A stretch of DNA of 64,000 nt, taken from positions 1 through 64,000 of the forward strand of contig CAWAAR010000001.1 in assembly GCA_963780135.1 (NCBI GenBank), in the 5' to 3' direction. The notes under the pieces were generated by a model. It did not search any database and was not told the origin of the DNA. It worked only from the letters and a program-made list of their open reading frames with translations. Each line of letters starts with the position of its first letter. The first letter of the stretch is position 1. Origin of the DNA: Clostridium_AM sp963780135. GTDB taxonomy: Bacteria > Bacillota > Clostridia > Clostridiales > Clostridiaceae. The translations under genes were made by a program, and so were the position numbers. This document shows positions 27,554 through 37,136 of this stretch, in pieces.

Positions 27554-28288
27554 CTATTTCCAATCGTCAGAATATCCATCATGAATTCCATCTGCTAGAT
27601 ATTTCCATACAACTAAGTCTCCTTTTTCGTATGTCCATTGACCACTTCCTATGTTTGGCTTATGAAATCTAGTGTCACCTTTCTTTTTCACATAATAGCA
27701 CCAGCCTGAAAGAGGTCCTGCTTTTTTTTCCTCAAGTCCATTTATAGCAGCAAAATATATAGTAGATGAACTTCCAGTAGCCCTGTACTTTATTTTAGCT
27801 TCATCCAAAAGTTTGCAGGTTATATATCCTACATTTTCACCTTCCATATCTACATGTTTTTGAAGAATTACACTATTACCATTCACTGTATCAATAAATG
27901 TAAATGTAGGTTCCTCATTTGGTACTGGTGTCTTAGCAGTTTCACTAGACGTTGAAGCTTCTGATACCGCATTACTTTGAGAATTAGTTGCAGTTGCAGC
28001 TGAAGTACTAACTTCCGCTTTATCATTTTTTGTAGCTTCACTTTTATTTGATGAATTTTTTTCATCAGTCTTTTGCTCCCTTTTGTTATCTGATTTTTTT
28101 TCTTCTCCTTTTGTTTGTATTGATGCATCTTTAGAATTAGTAGTCTTACTTTGTGATGTTTTATTACTTATTTCTTGCTTTGTAACCTTATTAGCATAAA
28201 TTTTCTGAGCTTTAATGGCAAAAACAAACATAATAAAACATACTATAAAAGCTCCAACAGCTATGACATATTTTTTCTTATTGTTCAT
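27554..28288 (-). CDS. Membrane-anchored DUF4430 (transcobalamin beta-like) protein
   Basis: Surface protein of 244 residues. An N-terminal membrane segment (YVIAVGAFIVCFIMFVFAI) has no lipobox Cys at the right place, so it is probably a signal anchor. A Ser/Thr/Lys-rich linker (about 38-130) follows, then a DUF4430 domain (about 140-240) with the family features SVILQKHVD, AINGLEEKKAGPLSGWCYYVKK and YEKGDLVVWKYL. DUF4430 resembles the beta domain that caps the toroid in transcobalamin. It sits between the toroid protein and the ECF S-component gene. Role inferred: lid or docking piece that hands corrinoid to the importer. Confidence 0.8.
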   Translation of the reverse strand: MNNKKKYVIAVGAFIVCFIMFVFAIKAQKIYANKVTKQEISNKTSQSKTTNSKDASIQTKGEEKKSDNKREQKTDEKNSSNKSEATKNDKAEVSTSAATATNSQSNAVSEASTSSETAKTPVPNEEPTFTFIDTVNGNSVILQKHVDMEGENVGYITCKLLDEAKIKYRATGSSSTIYFAAINGLEEKKAGPLSGWCYYVKKKGDTRFHKPNIGSGQWTYEKGDLVVWKYLADGIHDGYSDDWK

Positions 28289-28324
28289 AATGATTCCCCC
28301 CTTGTGTGAATAATCTAAGTAGTT

Positions 28325-29029
28325 CTAACTACTTTTCTGAACATCCTTAATATAACTTACAGTCAATCTCCTTTTATAACGTTTTAAAACTGGTAAAAAA
28401 TTGTCATAAAATATTATGGAAAATATAAAGGAACCCCCTCCATGAAGAATGTCAAAAGTTAATCCAGCAATATATGCACCTATAATATTTTGAACAGTTA
28501 TAGGTTTTATAAATCCTACTACATACCAAGCATCCATAATCCAATCAAACATAAATCCAAATAAAAAGCATACTATAGAGAATTTTAATGCAGAAACCTT
28601 TTTTCCTTTCTTTCCCCAAAAACCAGATATAACACCTACTAGTCCCCAGGAAAACATTTGCCATGGAGTCCAAGGTCCCTGTCCAAAAAATATATTGGAT
28701 AAAAAAGCAGAAGTACTTCCAACTAAAAAGCCTTCATAAGGCCCAAATACAAAACCTGCAAGTGCTGTTAAAAATGTCACTGGTTTTGCATTAGGAATTG
28801 GAGCAAAGGCCACTCTTGATAGAGCTGTAAAAGCACTTAAAGTAGCTATAATAGCAATTTCCTTTGTGCCCATACTATTCTTTTCAAAATAGAAATAACT
28901 CATAAAAAGTATTGCAAATACACCCAGCGTAGAAATTAAAGAAAATCCTGTTTGAGTATCTCCATGTAAAGTTAAAACCATAAGCAGTATTATAACAATA
29001 GTAGTAAGAATAATTATAAGTTTTTTCAT
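28325..29029 (-). CDS. ECF transporter S component, predicted corrinoid specificity
   Basis: Membrane protein of about 234 residues. Two helices at the N-terminus are followed by the six-helix S-component core (IAIIATLSAFTALSRVAF, LAGFVFGPYEGFLVGSTSAFLSNIFFGQGPW, WQMFSWGLVGVISGFWGKK). It binds the vitamin and joins the A-A'-T module. The start is ATG at 29029, overlapping the stop of the ATPase gene (ATGA), with AAGGA upstream. Corrinoid specificity is inferred from the upstream cobalamin riboswitches and the DUF4430/toroid partners; a precursor such as cobinamide or dimethylbenzimidazole is an alternative. Confidence 0.8.
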   Translation of the reverse strand: MKKLIIILTTIVIILLMVLTLHGDTQTGFSLISTLGVFAILFMSYFYFEKNSMGTKEIAIIATLSAFTALSRVAFAPIPNAKPVTFLTALAGFVFGPYEGFLVGSTSAFLSNIFFGQGPWTPWQMFSWGLVGVISGFWGKKGKKVSALKFSIVCFLFGFMFDWIMDAWYVVGFIKPITVQNIIGAYIAGLTFDILHGGGSFIFSIIFYDNFLPVLKRYKRRLTVSYIKDVQKSS

Positions 29030-30651
29030 AATATACACATCCTTAATGCTTCTTGCAAAGTAAATATACTGCTGTCTTTATCTCTTAAAAGTTTATTTAT
29101 AGAGGTTGTGTAAAATATTCCATCCTCTAATACTTCTTTCTTCCCACCATCTGCAACGATTTTCCCATTAAACATAAGTGCATATCTATTACAAAAACTA
29201 CTTACAAAATCTATATCATGAGTTACCAATATAATAGAAGTACCTTGAAGATTAAATCTTTTTAAAATTTCTCCAAGCTTAAGCTTTAATTCACTTTCAA
29301 GACCTCTTGTAGGTTCATCTAAAATAATTATTTCAGGTTTTAAAACTAAAATAGACGCTATGGCTACTCTCTGTCTTTGTCCTCCGCTTAAGTCTCTAGG
29401 GTTTTTATCCTTAAATTCATATATTTCTAATTCTTTTAACACCTGTTCTATAATATTTTCATCTTTCAATCCATAGTTATCCATAGTAAACTTTACTTCT
29501 TCATATACACTGTCTTTAGATAAATAGTCATTGGGATTTTGAGATACATATCCTATGTGTCTCGCAATATCTCTTATGTTCATTTTCTTTATCTCTTTTT
29601 CATAAAGCTTTATATTTCCTTTATAGTCTTTAATACCCATAATAGTTTTCAATAATGTACTTTTACCAGCTCCATTTGCTCCCATAATACTCATAAAGTC
29701 ACCTTTATTTACAGTAATATTTATATCTTTTAAAACTTCCTTTTTATCATACTTACAACTAACATTATTTAGTTTAAGCAATGGTTCAAAACTTTTTTTT
29801 ATAATTTCCGTATTTTCTTTTTTAAAACTTATTTTAGACTTTAAAAGCTGGAGCCTTGCCATTTTAAAATTTTTAGGCATATCCTTAAAATTTATTTTCT
29901 TAAAGAATTTCAAATAGTCTGGCATAAACATAAACTGATTATCCTTACAGTTATTATAAAAATCTTCCTTATCTTTAAATAAATTAAGTTTTCCTTTGTT
30001 CATAGTTGCTATACAGTCCGCTGCATCAAACCATCTATTTACCCTTTGCTCTATTACTATAATTGTTATGCCCAGTTCTTCATTAATTTTTTTTACAAGG
30101 TTTAAGGTTTCTTCTGCTGATGAAGGATCTAATTGGGATGTTGGTTCATCTAAAATTATACATTTAGGCATATATGCAAGAGCTGAGGCTATGGCTACTT
30201 TTTGTTTTTCACCACCTGATAAAGATGTTATATCTCTTTCGGCAAGATTAAGTATTCCTGAAAATTGTAATGCTTCATATACCCTTCTTTTTATAACCTT
30301 TTCATTAATGCCTACATTCTCTAATCCAAAAGCTACTTCTCTATGAACTTTGTTCATCACAAGTTGTTTTTCTGGATCTTGAAATACCATTGTTATTTGT
30401 TCAGCTCTTTCTTTATGATCCATTTTTTCTAAAAGCTTTCCATCTATTTTTACTTCTCCACCTATAGTGCCGCCATAGAAATTAGGTACAGTTCCTGTAA
30501 TAGCTCTTGCTAAAGTGGATTTTCCTGATCCAGACTTTCCTACAATTAAAAATGAGGTTCCTTTTTCTACAGATAAATTTATATCCTTTAGAACCATCTC
30601 TTTTTCCAAAGGGTAGCTAAAATTCAGATTTTTAATCTCTATATATGCCAT
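29026..30651 (-). CDS. ECF transporter ATPase, fused A-A' (two ATP-binding domains)
   Basis: Cytoplasmic ATPase of 541 residues with two complete nucleotide-binding domains in one chain. Domain 1 has Walker A GKSGSGKST, signature LSGGEKQKV and Walker B CIILDEPTSQLD. Domain 2 (from about 290) has GANGAGKST, LSGGQRQRV and IIILDEPTRGLE. Separate EcfA and EcfA' subunits are more common; the fusion suggests a dedicated rather than shared energising module. The start at 30651 is chosen over a more upstream one because GTGAGGAG precedes it; it overlaps the T-component gene by 20 nt. Confidence 0.9.
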   Translation of the reverse strand: MAYIEIKNLNFSYPLEKEMVLKDINLSVEKGTSFLIVGKSGSGKSTLARAITGTVPNFYGGTIGGEVKIDGKLLEKMDHKERAEQITMVFQDPEKQLVMNKVHREVAFGLENVGINEKVIKRRVYEALQFSGILNLAERDITSLSGGEKQKVAIASALAYMPKCIILDEPTSQLDPSSAEETLNLVKKINEELGITIIVIEQRVNRWFDAADCIATMNKGKLNLFKDKEDFYNNCKDNQFMFMPDYLKFFKKINFKDMPKNFKMARLQLLKSKISFKKENTEIIKKSFEPLLKLNNVSCKYDKKEVLKDINITVNKGDFMSIMGANGAGKSTLLKTIMGIKDYKGNIKLYEKEIKKMNIRDIARHIGYVSQNPNDYLSKDSVYEEVKFTMDNYGLKDENIIEQVLKELEIYEFKDKNPRDLSGGQRQRVAIASILVLKPEIIILDEPTRGLESELKLKLGEILKRFNLQGTSIILVTHDIDFVSSFCNRYALMFNGKIVADGGKKEVLEDGIFYTTSINKLLRDKDSSIFTLQEALRMCIL

Positions 30652-31534
30652 ACTTTTTCTCCTCACTGTTAAAAATAACAACTAATGTTATAACTACAAT
30701 GAAAGTAAAAATTACAGCTATACCTATATTTATAAAATTCATAATAGTTACACCATCATATATATTAAATTGTATATATTTCTTAAATTCAGCTATGCAG
30801 TAAAATATTATAAGAACTATGCTTACTGCTATTGCTTCAAAATCTTTAAACTTGAATTTCTGCCTTTCATATATACTTCTTTTCCCACTTAAAAAGCCTC
30901 GTACATAAGCTGCTTCTCCTATATCAAAAGATCCTTCCATAGAATCTTCTAATAATATAGAAAGTACTGGAATATAGCTGGCAGTCTTTTCCTTACTATT
31001 TTTTTTATTAAATACTACTCCTCTAATTTCATATATTTCCTTCAAATTCTTAAATCTTTCTCCCATGCTTGGCAAAAGCTTTAAACTTATCATAAGCATA
31101 AGTGTAGATTTTGGCATTATAGAAGAGAAATAAGAAACTGCTTTATCTGAATCAATCATAAGTTCAAGTATCATAAAAAGATAAATAACTGCCAAAAATT
31201 TAAAAGCCATAACTACTGCATAAATCATAGATTCAAGAGTAAATCTTTTATGAAACAAATAAAAAAGTGTTTTACTTCCTGTGCTTGAAAAACACATGTT
31301 TATTACAACTATTAAAAATGCAATAGGTATAAAATATATAAATCCCTTTTTAAATTTATCCTTTTCCTTGCAGGAAACTATAAACGCTATAATAAAAACA
31401 TATACAGAGCCTAATATTACAGGGTTGTCATTAGAAAAAATCATTATAAGCATAGTTATAAAAACAATAGTAGGAGTAAGTACATGATATCCTTTAAAAT
31501 CTCTATAATATTTATTATTCTCTACCTTACTCAA
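30632..31534 (-). CDS. ECF transporter transmembrane T component
   Basis: Membrane protein of 300 residues with about six to seven hydrophobic helices, the scaffold that links the ATPases to the S component. The cytoplasmic coupling helices are visible as SLKLLPSMGERFKNLKEIYEIRG and DIGEAAYVRGFLSGKRS, where the Ala-x-x-x-Arg-Gly pattern is typical of EcfT. The start is TTG with AAGGAAGTG upstream. It follows the large surface-protein gene after a small hairpin (31559-31589) and precedes the fused ATPase with overlap. Together with the next two genes it makes a complete dedicated ECF importer. Confidence 0.87.
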   Translation of the reverse strand: MSKVENNKYYRDFKGYHVLTPTIVFITMLIMIFSNDNPVILGSVYVFIIAFIVSCKEKDKFKKGFIYFIPIAFLIVVINMCFSSTGSKTLFYLFHKRFTLESMIYAVVMAFKFLAVIYLFMILELMIDSDKAVSYFSSIMPKSTLMLMISLKLLPSMGERFKNLKEIYEIRGVVFNKKNSKEKTASYIPVLSILLEDSMEGSFDIGEAAYVRGFLSGKRSIYERQKFKFKDFEAIAVSIVLIIFYCIAEFKKYIQFNIYDGVTIMNFINIGIAVIFTFIVVITLVVIFNSEEKKYGIYRD

Positions 31535-31596
31535 TCTTTCACTTCCTTAAAATCTTTAAAGAATGACTGCTTATACAGCCATTCTTTAAGTACAAG

Positions 31597-34500
31597 TTAT
31601 TTAACCTCAAATTCACTTATCTCTATTTTGTCCATACTTGAACTTTTAACAAATCCATGGTACTTTCCTTGTTTAAACATTGTACTTAACTGCATTTTTC
31701 CATTAGATGATTGATTTATATATACCAAGTTTCCAAAATCATCATATAAAGTTACAGCTATATAATCATTATCCTTATTACTATCTGCATCTATATTTAA
31801 AGTACCAGTACTACTTTTAGTTATAGTAAAACTTATTGGACTTTTTATATCTACAAGCTTACTATCCTGTGGTACTGGCGGTGTTGGTGTTTTTTTTGTT
31901 TGAACATTAACACTTTTAGAAGCAATTCCGCCTTCTTTTTCCACTGATATACTGTGATTTCCTGCTGTATTTAATGTAATTATGGCATTTCCATCTATGT
32001 CTGTAGTTGCTACTTGTTGTCCATCCACTTTTACTACTGCACCATAAATTGCTTTATAAACACAAGTTGCCTTTATTGTTATAGAATCGCCCTCATATAC
32101 ATTAGATAAAGGAACTCCTGCAATTAATATAGGCATATTTCCCGTATATCCATCTGGCATCAAAGCATGCCAATCCCACTTATGATAATCAAAGTTTAAA
32201 ATATCATCAGCCTTAGGATGCACTCCTGCAGAACCAGTTGATGTAATCTTTCCATTTAAATATATGAACCAATCTATTCCAATAGTTCCCTTCTTCACTT
32301 CTTCAATAGGCAAATCCTTTAGAATCACGTTTACTAGTCCATCTATTCCATTTATAAAGCCTGGCCCCTGAAGTTCTGCAACCTGTGATACCCCTTTTAA
32401 GTAATCCAATGCATTTTCATTTTCTTTATCTTTATTTAAGTCAATAGTTTCTTTTTTTAATGTTGTAGCTCCATTATCTTTTGTGATTAATAAAGTAAAT
32501 GTACCTTTTGTTGGAGATTTCTGTTTAGTTACTGTTACAACACAAGATGCTGTTTTATTACCGTCTTCTGTTACTGCTGATATAGTTGCTATTCCCTCTT
32601 TTACAGCCGTTATTTTTCCACTTTCATCTACTGTTGCTACATCATTATTACTGCTTGACCAAATTACATTTTTATTTGTAGCATTACCTGGCTGTATTGT
32701 TGCATTTAACTGTAGTGTATCTCCTTCACCTAAACTTGTAGTCGTATTATTTAAGCTTATTTCTGATACTAAAATTGTTGCTTTTTCTTCTATCGGTATT
32801 GTTTTTATGTCTTTATTATCTTTATCTTTACATTCAACATTAATATCTTTTGCTTTTTCAATATCGCATATAGTTGATTTGTCATCATTAATCTTTATAT
32901 TAATATTTGCATTAGTATCAATTTTTGATATCTCAGCATTATTAACCTCTATTGCTGCTTCTTTTTCGACATTGATATTTTTAAATTTTCCTTCAAGTGT
33001 TAACTGTACTTTTGAGTCAGGTACTACATTAACTTGTGGAATAGGATCATTAGTTTTTGCAGTTATTTTTGCATTACCTTTTACGTCTATATTATCTTTA
33101 AAATCTCCTCTTAATTCCAAGCTGTTAGTTCCTGCTGTATTATTATCTATAGTAACTACTCCAAATGAACTATCTGTTGGTTCAAGTATAGAGCTACTTG
33201 CCACTTCAGTCCTCTTTATCTGAGTTTCTTCCAGTGCTTCTACTCTTACATAACTATCACTATTTATTAAAAGAGAATCTGATTTTACATTTTTAAAATG
33301 TATACTATCCTCTGCTCCAGATTTTATAGTTATCTTAGCTGCAGTAACATTTTCAATATTACTGATTCCATTTTTCCCTGGATCTATTATAAGTTCATCA
33401 GAAATATTTACATTCTTAATTGAAACATTATTGGCAGATATTTTTACATTGTCAACATTTTTCTTGTTACTTGCAATATTTCCATCATAAGTTAAATTAT
33501 CAGAATTCAGATTTAAATTTTCTTTAACATCAATGCCGCCTCCTTTAGAATTAACAGTTATAGTTTGTTCTTTACTTCCTCCATCTTTTTCTACTGATAT
33601 CTTATGTGTTCCTATATCATTTATAGTTATTGTTGCCCATCCATCTATATCTGTAGATGCAACCTCTTTTCCATCCACTTTAACTTTTACATCATATATA
33701 CCTCTATATACACAGGTTGCTCTTAGTTTTATAGAATCGCCAGCATTTATAGAAGATGGAACTTTTTCTAAATTTAAAATTATTGGGCCATTATAATTAG
33801 GTGACATTAATGCACGCCAATCCCATTCATGATAATCAAAATTTAAAGTATCCCCTGCCTTAGGATGCACTCCTGGTGCTCCTGTTTTAGTAAGTTCTCC
33901 ATTTAAACGTATAAACCAATCAATTCCTAAAATTCCTTGTTTTCTTTTTTCAGTAGACAAATTTTCCAACTTTACATTTATCAATCCATCTATTCCATTT
34001 ATAAATCCTGGTCCTTGAAGTTCTGCAACTTGAGATATACTTTTTAAATAATCCAAAGCATTTTTATTACCATCTAACTTAATTGTTTGAGTTTTTATGG
34101 TTGTTGAGCCGTTGTTTTTTGTAACTGTAAGAGTAAATGAGTCTTTACTGTTTGTAGGTGCTATTACAGTACTTCCTGGTACTGTATTCAACGGTGTTAC
34201 AATATCTGTATTTGGAATTTTCCCATTAAATAAATCTATCAAAGCATTTAAAATTTCCTCAGGTACTACTGAGACTCCCCCTAAAGCTACAAGCTTTGAA
34301 TCTTTTGTCATTTTTGTTTTTATAAAATCTGCAGTTTTACTATTTATAGTTTTATATATCAATACTATTGGTGAAGACTTCTGTGCAGCAAGCGATGACC
34401 CTGAAAGTGCATCTGCAAATTCAGATCCTGTTACGCCGTCACCTTCTGCTATAAATATTTTTTCAAAATTTAATTCATTTTGAAAATTTTCTAGTACCGC

Positions 34501-35220
34501 AAGATTAGTTTCAAATCTATCTTGTCCACTTAACCTTTTAGCATTAGGTAATTGACTTTGAATTTTATCACTTATAACTCCTGATCCACCAACTATGTAA
34601 GAATTCTTTATATTTTTATTTTTTATATAAGCCTTTATTCCATCTGTTAAATTATCTTCTTCTGATAACAAAATAGGCATACATTTTTGTGCAGCAACAG
34701 GTGCTATAGATAGACTATCTGCATATCCATGTGATGATACAACTACAATACTATCTACTGATCCTAAACTTTCAGCTACTTTTAAGGAAGTTTCATATCT
34801 ATCCTTCCCCCATAGTCTCTCAGTATTTTTTATTCCTGCATTACTTAACTGATTTTCTACGTTTTCAGACAAAGCTCCTGATCCACCTATTATGAAAACC
34901 TTTTTAACTTTAAGTCTTTTTAATTCATTAATGGTTTCACTATTTAAAGCATTCTTTTCAGAAATTAATATGGGCGCATTATATTTTTTAGCAAGCGGCC
35001 CTGCACAAAGTGCGTCAGCATAATCATAGCCTTGTGTTACTATGGCTGTATCTGCTCCATCATTCCATCCATTTTCACTTATCTTTACTGAAGTTTGAAT
35101 TCTATCATTTCCATAAATCCTATCTTTGACTTGATCTGCATGTACACTATTTGTTAATCCAAATAAAGCAATGCCAAATATAAACAAACTTAGCATTATT
35201 TTATTTATAATCTTTTTCAT
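31597..35220 (-). CDS. Large cell-wall-bound protein: 3 CWB2, 2 DUF4430, BIG2
   Basis: Surface protein of 1207 residues with an N-terminal signal peptide. Residues ~30-320 hold three CWB2 repeats (RIYGNDRIQTSVKIS; LWGKDRYETSLKVAES; RLSGQDRFETNLAV, each with a later GG-x-G/VS stretch), which bind secondary wall polymers non-covalently. DUF4430 modules lie near 360-475 and 905-1025, nearly duplicated (AELQGPGFINGIDGL in both; GIDWFIRLNG / GIDWFIYLNG). A repetitive beta region lies between, and a BIG2 domain near 815-895 (LNATIQPGNATNKNVIWSSSN). ATG follows GGGGGGAT. It is the first gene after the riboswitch at 35525-35700. Role inferred: wall-anchored corrinoid receptor. Confidence 0.85.
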   Translation of the reverse strand: MKKIINKIMLSLFIFGIALFGLTNSVHADQVKDRIYGNDRIQTSVKISENGWNDGADTAIVTQGYDYADALCAGPLAKKYNAPILISEKNALNSETINELKRLKVKKVFIIGGSGALSENVENQLSNAGIKNTERLWGKDRYETSLKVAESLGSVDSIVVVSSHGYADSLSIAPVAAQKCMPILLSEEDNLTDGIKAYIKNKNIKNSYIVGGSGVISDKIQSQLPNAKRLSGQDRFETNLAVLENFQNELNFEKIFIAEGDGVTGSEFADALSGSSLAAQKSSPIVLIYKTINSKTADFIKTKMTKDSKLVALGGVSVVPEEILNALIDLFNGKIPNTDIVTPLNTVPGSTVIAPTNSKDSFTLTVTKNNGSTTIKTQTIKLDGNKNALDYLKSISQVAELQGPGFINGIDGLINVKLENLSTEKRKQGILGIDWFIRLNGELTKTGAPGVHPKAGDTLNFDYHEWDWRALMSPNYNGPIILNLEKVPSSINAGDSIKLRATCVYRGIYDVKVKVDGKEVASTDIDGWATITINDIGTHKISVEKDGGSKEQTITVNSKGGGIDVKENLNLNSDNLTYDGNIASNKKNVDNVKISANNVSIKNVNISDELIIDPGKNGISNIENVTAAKITIKSGAEDSIHFKNVKSDSLLINSDSYVRVEALEETQIKRTEVASSSILEPTDSSFGVVTIDNNTAGTNSLELRGDFKDNIDVKGNAKITAKTNDPIPQVNVVPDSKVQLTLEGKFKNINVEKEAAIEVNNAEISKIDTNANINIKINDDKSTICDIEKAKDINVECKDKDNKDIKTIPIEEKATILVSEISLNNTTTSLGEGDTLQLNATIQPGNATNKNVIWSSSNNDVATVDESGKITAVKEGIATISAVTEDGNKTASCVVTVTKQKSPTKGTFTLLITKDNGATTLKKETIDLNKDKENENALDYLKGVSQVAELQGPGFINGIDGLVNVILKDLPIEEVKKGTIGIDWFIYLNGKITSTGSAGVHPKADDILNFDYHKWDWHALMPDGYTGNMPILIAGVPLSNVYEGDSITIKATCVYKAIYGAVVKVDGQQVATTDIDGNAIITLNTAGNHSISVEKEGGIASKSVNVQTKKTPTPPVPQDSKLVDIKSPISFTITKSSTGTLNIDADSNKDNDYIAVTLYDDFGNLVYINQSSNGKMQLSTMFKQGKYHGFVKSSSMDKIEISEFEVK

Positions 35221-35408
35221 AGTATCCCCCCGTATATACATATACAATATAAATTGTAAATTTTATCTTAATACATTTTGTTGAAAAATAATTTTATGAT
35301 ACCCTTCAAACTGATTTTGAAAGCATACTAAGTAAATGAGTTTTTATATTTTTTCATAAAAAACAATCCCCCTTATACTTCAAAGGAGAATATTAAAATT
35401 CACATATA

Positions 35409-35438
35409 AAAAAGAACCCAATAAGGGTTCTTTTTTTA
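35409..35438 (-). terminator. Expression-platform terminator of the proximal riboswitch
   Basis: AAGAACCC and GGGTTCTT flank a 5-nt loop and are followed on the minus strand by TTTTTTAT. It lies between the aptamer and the CWB2 gene, so B12 binding probably terminates transcription here. Confidence 0.7.
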
Positions 35439-35524
35439 TATAAATTAAATAAATATTATTTGCGATTAGTAAATAACATATTTTTTGTATATATCTTCCC
35501 CTCCGAAAGAATAACCAAACGTTA

Positions 35525-35700
35525 AGCATTAGGCAGGTTTCCTGGCTCAGATTCATTTTACTCCCTTGCCTTCCCAAATATACTTTCTATATTCAGTGAC
35601 TTTATAAGGTTTCATCATCTTCACAGTAGCGGCGGGCTGCAGTGGCTTTTCCACTTTCCCTTTTAAATGCCATTTTTTAACTGATGGCATCACCTGATAC
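35525..35700 (-). promoter_or_regulatory. Cobalamin riboswitch A, before the CWB2/DUF4430 gene
   Basis: The minus strand contains the aptamer core: GGGAAAGTGG, AGCCACTGCAGCCCGCCGCTA, CACTGAATATAG, TTGGGAAGG and the B12 box GAGCCAGGAAACCTGCC. It is nearly identical to riboswitch B 690 nt upstream. It has its own promoter and terminator. It should switch off the CWB2-ECF-DUF4430-toroid cluster when cobalamin is plentiful. Confidence 0.93.
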
Positions 35701-35733
35701 TTAAAAATAATCATATTAAATTTTTACAATTTA

Positions 35734-35762
35734 AGTATATTATATACTTTTTATAAAGTCAA
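35734..35762 (-). promoter_or_regulatory. Promoter of riboswitch A
   Basis: TTGACT, a 17-nt spacer and TATACT on the minus strand, directly upstream of the aptamer. Confidence 0.75.
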
Positions 35763-35904
35763 TGTAATTTATATCATAATTTGTAATTCAGTTTATTAAT
35801 GTTTTATAGTTCTTGTAATAAGGAGCCTAATCCTTATTACAGAACTACATCTATTGTGCACTGTTAGTGGATTGTAATTAATTAGGGTTAGGTTAGAGGG
35901 TTAG

Positions 35905-36096
35905 GGGCACCCAATTAATATCCACCGTAATGAGGGTGTAACGGCAGATATCTTACTCCATGAGTTCAACCAAAATTTAAATAAAGTTCAGACTAAACCT
36001 AAATCAAGTCTTACTTTATATCAAACTGAAATTTCTATACATATATCCACTAAAGGCAACAAAATAGAATGCAATATTACTCCTAATTTAATTTAA
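35905..36096 (+). pseudogene. Coding remnant between the two riboswitches
   Basis: A 63-codon open frame without a start reads INIHRNEGVTADILLHEFNQ and later TLYQTEISIHISTKGNKIEC before a stop. The composition is protein-like and the frame is bounded upstream by a stop at 35902. It lies antisense to the riboswitch transcripts. The family is not recognised. Probably debris left by an insertion or recombination between the duplicated riboswitches. Confidence 0.35.
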
Positions 36097-36101
36097 ATAA
36101 A

Positions 36102-36130
36102 AAGAGAACCATGAGAGGTTCTCTTAAAAT
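36102..36130 (-). terminator. Terminator following riboswitch B
   Basis: AAGAGAACC pairs with GGTTCTCTT around a short loop, followed on the minus strand by TTTTTATT. Confidence 0.65.
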
Positions 36131-36209
36131 CAATAAAACATAATGTCTATTTTTAAATAAACACCTATTACTTTATAACTTCATTTATCTTCCCCCCCGA
36201 AAGAATTGA

Positions 36210-36397
36210 CAAACAATATCAGGCAGGTTTCCTGGCTCAGATTCACTTTACTTCCTTGTCTTCCCAAATATACTTTCTATATTCAGTGACTTATAAGGTT
36301 TCATCATCTTCACAGTAGCGGCGGGCTGCAGTGGTTCTTCCACTTTCCCTTTTAACTTCTAAAACTTAATGTAGAAGCACCTAATATTAAATATTAA
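36210..36397 (-). promoter_or_regulatory. Cobalamin riboswitch B, with no gene of its own
   Basis: It has the same core as riboswitch A (AACCACTGCAGCCCGCCGCTA, TTGGGAAGAC, B12 box GAGCCAGGAAACCTGCC) on the same strand. It is followed by its own terminator and then by a coding remnant on the other strand, not by a gene. Any read-through transcript would run into riboswitch A. Confidence 0.9.
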
Positions 36398-36430
36398 ATT
36401 TTAAACTTTATCTTGTAGTTTTAGTATATT

Positions 36431-36459
36431 GTGTAATTTAATGAAAGTCAATAGACATT
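36431..36459 (-). promoter_or_regulatory. Promoter of riboswitch B
   Basis: TTGACT, 17 nt, TATACT on the minus strand, the same layout as the promoter of riboswitch A. Confidence 0.75.
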
Positions 36460-36558
36460 TTTAAGAAAATGTCTATTAAAATATATTGTTATTCCTTTAA
36501 AAATAAAGATCTCCAATATGAACATTAAATACTAAAATAATGAATATTTTTGGTTTTA

Positions 36559-36587
36559 TTGACAATTGCATAAAATTGATATAACAT
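36559..36587 (+). promoter_or_regulatory. Promoter of riboswitch C
   Basis: TTGACA at 36559-36564. The -10 is either TATAAC (15-nt spacer) or TAACAT (17-nt spacer). It lies about 40 nt before the aptamer. Confidence 0.5.
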
Positions 36588-36624
36588 CATGGTAGTGACA
36601 ATTGTAAATTTAATAATATTTGGA

Positions 36625-36800
36625 GCAGGTTTCCTTAATGGGAATTAATAGGGAAAGTGGTTAAAAGCCACTGCAGCCCCCGCTGCTGTAAGGAAGATGA
36701 AACCTATGAAAAAGCCACTGAAGGTATGAACCTTTGGGAAGGTATAGGGAGTAAGATGATGCCGAGCCAGTAGACCTACCTGTTACTGATGGATATAGTT
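36625..36800 (+). promoter_or_regulatory. Cobalamin riboswitch C, before the plus-strand DUF4430/toroid genes
   Basis: Aptamer elements in order: GGGAAAGTGG, AGCCACTGCAGCCCCCGCTGC, CCACTGAAGG, TTGGGAAGG and a B12 box GAGCCAGTAGACCTACC. ATGATGCC (36756-36763) can pair with GGCATCAT (36835-36842), which is followed by T residues, so a terminator may overlap the 3' end. It controls the cluster that begins at 37137. Confidence 0.92.
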
Positions 36801-36878
36801 CTTTCGGTGGGAAAGATAAGTATCGAGCGATGTTGGCATCATTTTTTGTTGAGCAATGATAAATTCGTGTCGTATATT

Positions 36879-36905
36879 TAAGACCTTCGAAAGAGGGTCT
36901 TTTTG
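36879..36905 (+). terminator. Terminator in the leader downstream of riboswitch C
   Basis: AAGACC and GGTCTT enclose a 10-nt loop and are followed by TTTTG. It lies between the aptamer and the first gene. Confidence 0.6.
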
Positions 36906-37136
36906 TTATGTTCTTTAAATGAATAGACAGGCTTTCTCTTATGGTAAATCATCCCACCTAAATTACTTCGTTCTGACTTTATTTTTATGAGGTCAAGAGC
37001 ATAATTGTCATTATTATAAAGTTATAGGAGGTGCTACTTATAGGAAAAGCTGAAAAGCATATCATTAACTATTAAGATAATGACTAAAAAGATCAAAGTA
37101 TCAAAACAGAAAAATAAATTTAAAGGAGTGTACAAA

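Noticed and set aside
32483..33223. Long plus-strand hydrophobic open frame inside the CWB2 gene
   Set aside because: Antisense shadow caused by the repetitive beta-rich coding sequence; hydrophobicity is an effect of reading Asn/Asp/Lys codons backwards.
35380..35577. 65-codon minus-strand open frame before the CWB2 gene
   Set aside because: It overlaps riboswitch A and its terminator and has no ribosome site.
34000..36000. CRISPR-like or phage-type repeats around the surface-protein genes
   Set aside because: The repetition is from duplicated protein modules and duplicated riboswitches; no regular spacer-repeat pattern exists.
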